A stretch of DNA of 8,796 bases from JBJXGF01 sp046153015 (lineage in GTDB: Bacteria > Actinomycetota > Acidimicrobiia > Acidimicrobiales > CAIXPF01), in assembly GCA_046153015.1 (NCBI GenBank), contig JBJXGF010000171.1:1-8796 (forward strand), read 5' to 3'. The translations under genes and the position numbers were made by a program. How positions within the stretch are numbered: the stretch's first letter is position 1; the number at the start of each line of letters is the position of its first letter. Below are positions 6,805-8,796 of the stretch, one piece after another. The notes beneath the pieces are model-generated. The model had not been told where the DNA came from. It saw only the letters and a program-made list of their open reading frames with translations, and ran no database searches.

Positions 6805-7062
6805 TTGGACACCGATGCAACTCGACGGAAACAACTTCGCCAGACGGCTATCGCGTACTTCGCCGGACTGCGCCAGAAAGACTTGAATCGCATTCCCTAC
6901 GCTGACACGGTCGCGCTGCGCGCGCCCCTGACTCCGGGTGGAATGAGCCAAGCCCTGCACGGCCGGGAGCAGTTGCGGGACGAGTGGTGGGCTCCGCTCC
7001 CAACCCGCCCGTTCAACTCTATGTTGCTGATCGATTCGAGGTCGACGACGCGGGGGAAATAG
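6805..7062 (+). pseudogene. SnoaL/NTF2-like protein remnant with internal deletion and frameshift
   Basis: The TTG at 6805 follows a good ribosome binding site, GGAAGGGG (6791-6798). The first ~66 residues (IAYFAGLRQKDLNRIPYADTVALRAPLTP ... LHGREQLRDEWWAPL) read like the N-terminal helix and first strand of a SnoaL-type alpha+beta barrel. The frame then turns unrelated and stops at 7062. In a different frame from 7020 a piece typical of the C-terminal strands of the same fold appears (YVADRFEVDDAGEIV), ending about 7064. About 35-40 residues of the middle seem missing, so a deletion plus frameshift is the simplest reading. SnoaL-like proteins are small cyclases, isomerases or binding proteins of varied function. 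Given this damage it is probably not functional. Confidence 0.55.
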
Positions 7063-7066
7063 TGCT

Positions 7067-7354
7067 GTGGCTGAACCGGTGCGGGTCGAGCTGAGCGATG
7101 ACGTGGCCGAGGCTGTGCGTAGCGTGGCGAACCGCACCGGTAGGTCCGAGGTCGAAGTGGTCGAACTCTTGGTGCGCCATTTCGTCGCGCCATCGATCCT
7201 CGACCGCTTGTGGGGCCTACCGGGCAACGGCTCGCCGAGCAGTGCAATCGACCACCGTCATGACACGCCGTTGATCCAGCCCACGCACTCAAGCCGCCAC
7301 CAACACCTCAAGTCGCGGCAGGGCTCGCTCCGCGCCGGCCTCGAGGCCGGTTGA
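7067..7354 (+). pseudogene. Ribbon-helix-helix antitoxin-like protein with replaced C-terminus
   Basis: GTG at 7067 with GGGGGAAA (7052-7059) 7 nt upstream. Residues 1-50 (VRVELSDDVAEAVRSVANRTGRSEVEVVELLVRHF ... ILDRLWG) form a ribbon-helix-helix DNA-binding domain of the kind found in type II antitoxins. After about position 7217 the sequence becomes low-complexity and Pro/Ser/His-rich (LPGNGSPSSAIDHRHDT...), unlike the toxin-neutralising tail expected. No toxin gene follows on this strand. It is probably the 5' remnant of a toxin-antitoxin pair cut by a deletion or recombination near 7217. A small DNA-binding protein could still be made. Confidence 0.5.
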
Positions 7355-7564
7355 AGAGGACCGCGTTAAGGGCCCAACTCGCTCAACGCGAAAGGCCCTC
7401 GACGAAGGAGATGCAGTCGGGACGTCGTTCGCCAACGAGCCACCTCCCCTCCCCCGCCCGACACCCTCGTCGCGAGGGGCCGATGCGACGGGCTCGTCCA
7501 TGAGTACCGACAGGCTGCCTGACCAGCCACGACCGAGTGCTGGGCACCCACACCACCGAGTCGG
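7218..7564. other. Gene-poor stretch with palindromes, probable recombination scar
   Basis: No convincing gene is seen here on either strand. A perfect 16-bp palindrome CCGGCCTCGAGGCCGG lies at 7335-7350. Two interleaved inverted repeats follow: CGCGTT (7362-7367)/AACGCG (7385-7390) and AGGGCC (7369-7374)/GGCCCT (7394-7399). ACCGAGTCGGT (7555-7565) sits at the toxin stop codon and could be a weak terminator for the toxin-antitoxin operon. The open frames on both strands here have no recognisable domain. Confidence 0.35.
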
Positions 7565-7921
7565 TCACAGACCGAGAGCGTTTCGCAGGATCTCGTCGAT
7601 CGCATCCCTACTCACGGGATCAAGCCGACCGAGGCGCTCCACCAGACGAGCGACCGACACCGCTCGGACCTGCTCAGCTTGGAACGCCGTCGGCACAGCC
7701 AAACCAGTGTCGTCGTCTGGTTCTACAACGACATGTAAGGGCACCGGCCGAATCGTTGACGTCCCCGGCACCACAATCACCATCCTCAAGTTCGGATGGT
7801 GCATCCGGTCATCAGACACAATCAACGCCGGACGGCGGAAGGCCTGCTCTGGATCCTCAGGATCGGCGCCAAAATCGACTGACCAGACGTCTCCTCGAGC
7901 AATCCCCCGTTCAGCGTTCAT
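7565..7921 (-). CDS. MazF/PemK-family endoribonuclease toxin
   Basis: A type II toxin of 118 residues from the ATG at 7921, the normal MazF size. These toxins are cytoplasmic dimers that cut RNA at short single-stranded motifs. The N-terminal RGDVWSVDFG (about 9-18), RRPALIVSDD (29-38, with the catalytic Arg expected here) and VVPGTST (50-56, with the candidate catalytic Thr) are the family blocks. They are followed by the strand-helix end QAEQVRAVSVARLVERLG. The gene overlaps the antitoxin by 11 nt (stop TGA at 7911-7913), and an alternative ATG at 7930 would lengthen the overlap to 20 nt. There is no separate ribosome binding site, so translation is probably coupled to the antitoxin. The next upstream start possible in the frame, at 7978, is rejected because the family begins near MNAERG. 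The target sequence cannot be predicted. Confidence 0.88.
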   Translation of the reverse strand: MNAERGIARGDVWSVDFGADPEDPEQAFRRPALIVSDDRMHHPNLRMVIVVPGTSTIRPVPLHVVVEPDDDTGLAVPTAFQAEQVRAVSVARLVERLGRLDPVSRDAIDEILRNALGL

Positions 7922-8162
7922 CCAGACCATCCGCGGACGCAGCGGCCATCTGCTGACTCTCGGACCGATAGTCAGCAACCTCTGAAGGACTCAGCGCGTC
8001 GAGCGCATCTCGAACCGACGACCACCACTCGTCACGACCAAGCCGATGCACGGCATCCGTCACGACTTCGAGCATCGTCGTGCCTCGCTGCTCAGCGATC
8101 CGGGCGATCTGATCCCGCAACTCACTGGGAACTCGCAACGTAGTCGTCTTCGAAGGCGCCAT
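7911..8162 (-). CDS. Ribbon-helix-helix antitoxin (MazE-like) for the adjacent MazF toxin
   Basis: An 83-residue protein. Residues 1-45 (TTTLRVPSELRDQIARIAEQRGTTMLEVVTDAVHRL) form a ribbon-helix-helix DNA-binding domain. The acidic, probably flexible tail (DALDALSPSEVADYRSESQQM) is the expected toxin-binding segment. The ATG at 8162 is the only sensible start. It has no Shine-Dalgarno sequence, but a -10-like TAGGCT ends 6 nt upstream, which suggests a leaderless mRNA. The antitoxin-first order and 11-nt overlap with the toxin are typical of type II pairs, which usually repress themselves. The palindrome at 8176-8203 is a natural operator for that. Confidence 0.85.
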   Translation of the reverse strand: MAPSKTTTLRVPSELRDQIARIAEQRGTTMLEVVTDAVHRLGRDEWWSSVRDALDALSPSEVADYRSESQQMAAASADGLDER

Positions 8163-8168
8163 ATCAGT

Positions 8169-8174
8169 AGCCTA
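8169..8174 (-). promoter_or_regulatory. Probable -10 box for a leaderless toxin-antitoxin transcript
   Basis: TAGGCT on the minus strand is followed by exactly 6 nt (8168-8163) and then the ATG at 8162, so transcription would start at or beside the A of ATG. Leaderless mRNAs are common in actinobacteria. No good -35 hexamer is found 16-18 nt upstream, so the call is tentative. Confidence 0.4.
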
Positions 8175-8175
8175 G

Positions 8176-8203
8176 CACGGCTATCACGCAAGCGATAGCC
8201 GTG
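8176..8203. promoter_or_regulatory. Palindromic operator upstream of the toxin-antitoxin operon
   Basis: Ten-base arms CACGGCTATC (8176-8185) and GATAGCCGTG (8194-8203) are perfect inverted repeats around an 8-nt spacer, placed just upstream of the -10-like box. The position and two-fold symmetry fit binding by the RHH antitoxin or the toxin-antitoxin complex for autorepression. Confidence 0.6.
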
Positions 8204-8544
8204 AACCCCCGAGAGGCTGTGGGTGCCAATTAGTCGGCGACAGGCGTTTGAGTGCGCCGTGTCCAGCGGGCGTCCCTGGCGAGTGGCGCAGTCCCTCCCG
8301 ACCCCGGCGCCGGCGTTGACGGGCTGGTTCTCATCGGTGGGCTTTGTCCGTGTCCGACCATCGGGTGAGCGGACCCGCCCGAACCAACGAGTTTGCCGGT
8401 GCCCGCCTTGTTCAGGCCTGAACAGCCGACTCGTTCAGACCTGAACGTCACCTCAACACGCCGTTGAGCTGGCCCGTTCAGGTCCGCGTTGAGGCCTGTG
8501 TGTTTCCCTACCGGCGCCCGGTTCTGCCGGCCGGGCACGTCTGA
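8204..8544. other. Non-coding stretch with a cluster of palindromic sites
   Basis: No gene with recognisable sequence is seen on either strand. The long minus-strand frame across it is Gly/Trp-rich and looks like a GC-driven artefact. The stretch contains the palindrome cluster at 8410-8494, described separately. It separates the toxin-antitoxin promoter from the excisionase-like fragment and could be a control or replication region of a mobile element. Confidence 0.4.
8410..8494. repeat. Palindromic repeat cluster GTTCAGGYCTGAAC and related half-sites
   Basis: GTTCAGGCCTGAAC (8410-8423) is a perfect 14-bp palindrome. GTTCAGACCTGAAC (8433-8446) is the same site with one change, centred 23 bp away. 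An inverted repeat CTCAAC (8452-8457)/GTTGAG (8463-8468) follows, then a half-site GTTCAGG (8476-8482) and GTTGAGG (8488-8494). The regular placement at about two helical turns suggests cooperative binding of a dimeric regulator or an initiator. Confidence 0.55.
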
Positions 8545-8796
8545 CTCGCCGCCCGGTTCGAGGCCACCAACGGTGCTGACGGGCTGCCAGTGGTCCGTAT
8601 CGGCCGGCTGCTGCGCGTACCCCGCGCTGTGCTGGAGGCGTGGGCGGGGGCCGAGCTCACCGCCCCCACCGCCCCAGTGCCGTGCGCAGCAGCACCGCTT
8701 GTCGCCCCACCACCAACCACCCCACCCGCACCCGCACCTGTCGAACGTGCTGCCCGACCTTCCCGCCCCCACCGAAGCGAGCAGCCCCGCCTGCCG
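8545..8796 (+). pseudogene. Excisionase/HTH_17-like fragment lacking its N-terminus, running off the window
   Basis: After an in-frame TGA at 8542-8544, 84 codons stay open to the window end. They begin LAARFEATNGADGLPVVRIGRLLRVPRAVLEAWAG, which reads like the second half of a MerR/excisionase-type winged HTH (the wing 'GLPVVRIGRLLRVPR' and the final helix 'AVLEAWA'). An Ala/Pro-rich tail follows. The first helices expected upstream are absent in all three plus-strand frames and there is no credible start codon. It is therefore probably a broken gene, or one whose 5' end was replaced. Such proteins often precede a tyrosine integrase in actinobacterial integrative elements, and any such gene would lie beyond the window. 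Confidence 0.45.

Noticed and set aside
7500..7985. Plus-strand frames of 139 and 161 codons
   Set aside because: They are antisense to the clear MazF toxin gene and carry no domain.
8230..8772. 180-codon minus-strand frame rich in Gly and Trp
   Set aside because: Its composition reflects the reverse complement of Pro-rich GC DNA, no domain is seen, and it opposes the excisionase-like frame.
1..8796. CRISPR array, tRNA or rRNA gene
   Set aside because: No regularly spaced repeats with spacers, no cloverleaf and no rRNA-like segments were found by reading both strands.

Overview
The window is high-GC DNA with actinobacterial character: GC-rich third codon positions, a large MalT/LAL-type LuxR regulator, a mycothiol-enzyme-like DinB fold protein, a MazEF-type toxin-antitoxin pair and an excisionase-like fragment. 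The genus cannot be fixed from sequence alone. The first 3 kb look like ordinary chromosome. The rest is accessory and partly decayed.

Layout: (1) 13-2859 (-) is a 948-residue AAA+/LuxR regulator. It is divergent, across a 188-bp intergenic region, from (2) a DinB-superfamily gene starting at 3048 (+). (3) That DinB gene is split after codon 34 by a complete 3,095-bp transposable element, 3149-6243. The boundaries can be read to the base: 11-bp terminal inverted repeats TGTTGGCGGCC/GGCCGCCAACA (TG...CA ends), flanked by a 5-bp target duplication GGGCT (3144-3148 and 6244-6248). Removing the element and one copy of the duplication restores an uninterrupted 201-codon DinB frame. (4) The element carries three tightly packed genes, all on the minus strand and antisense to the interrupted gene: a zinc-ribbon/HTH protein resembling DUF6431, a DDE transposase with a Mu-type C-terminal domain, and an ExeA/TniB-like AAA+ ATPase. 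The ends hold repeated motifs that look like transposase sites, and a strong 46-nt hairpin lies just upstream of the first gene. (5) From 6754 to 7354 there are remnants: a SnoaL/NTF2-like gene with an internal deletion and frameshift, then a ribbon-helix-helix antitoxin whose C-terminal half has been replaced. (6) 7565-8162 (-) is an apparently intact RHH antitoxin/MazF toxin operon with a palindromic operator and a likely leaderless promoter. (7) 8204-8544 holds no supported gene but has a cluster of GTTCAGGYCTGAAC-type palindromes. It leads into an N-terminally missing excisionase-like reading frame that runs off the window end.

The most notable system is the transposon. It combines the Tn7/Mu/Tn5053 biochemical signature (Mu-type DDE transposase plus AAA+ ATPase, TG...CA ends, 5-bp duplication) with a small zinc-ribbon/HTH protein in the place where larger relatives have a TniQ/TnsD target selector. 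The domain calls rest on reading motifs. The role proposed for the small protein is inference.
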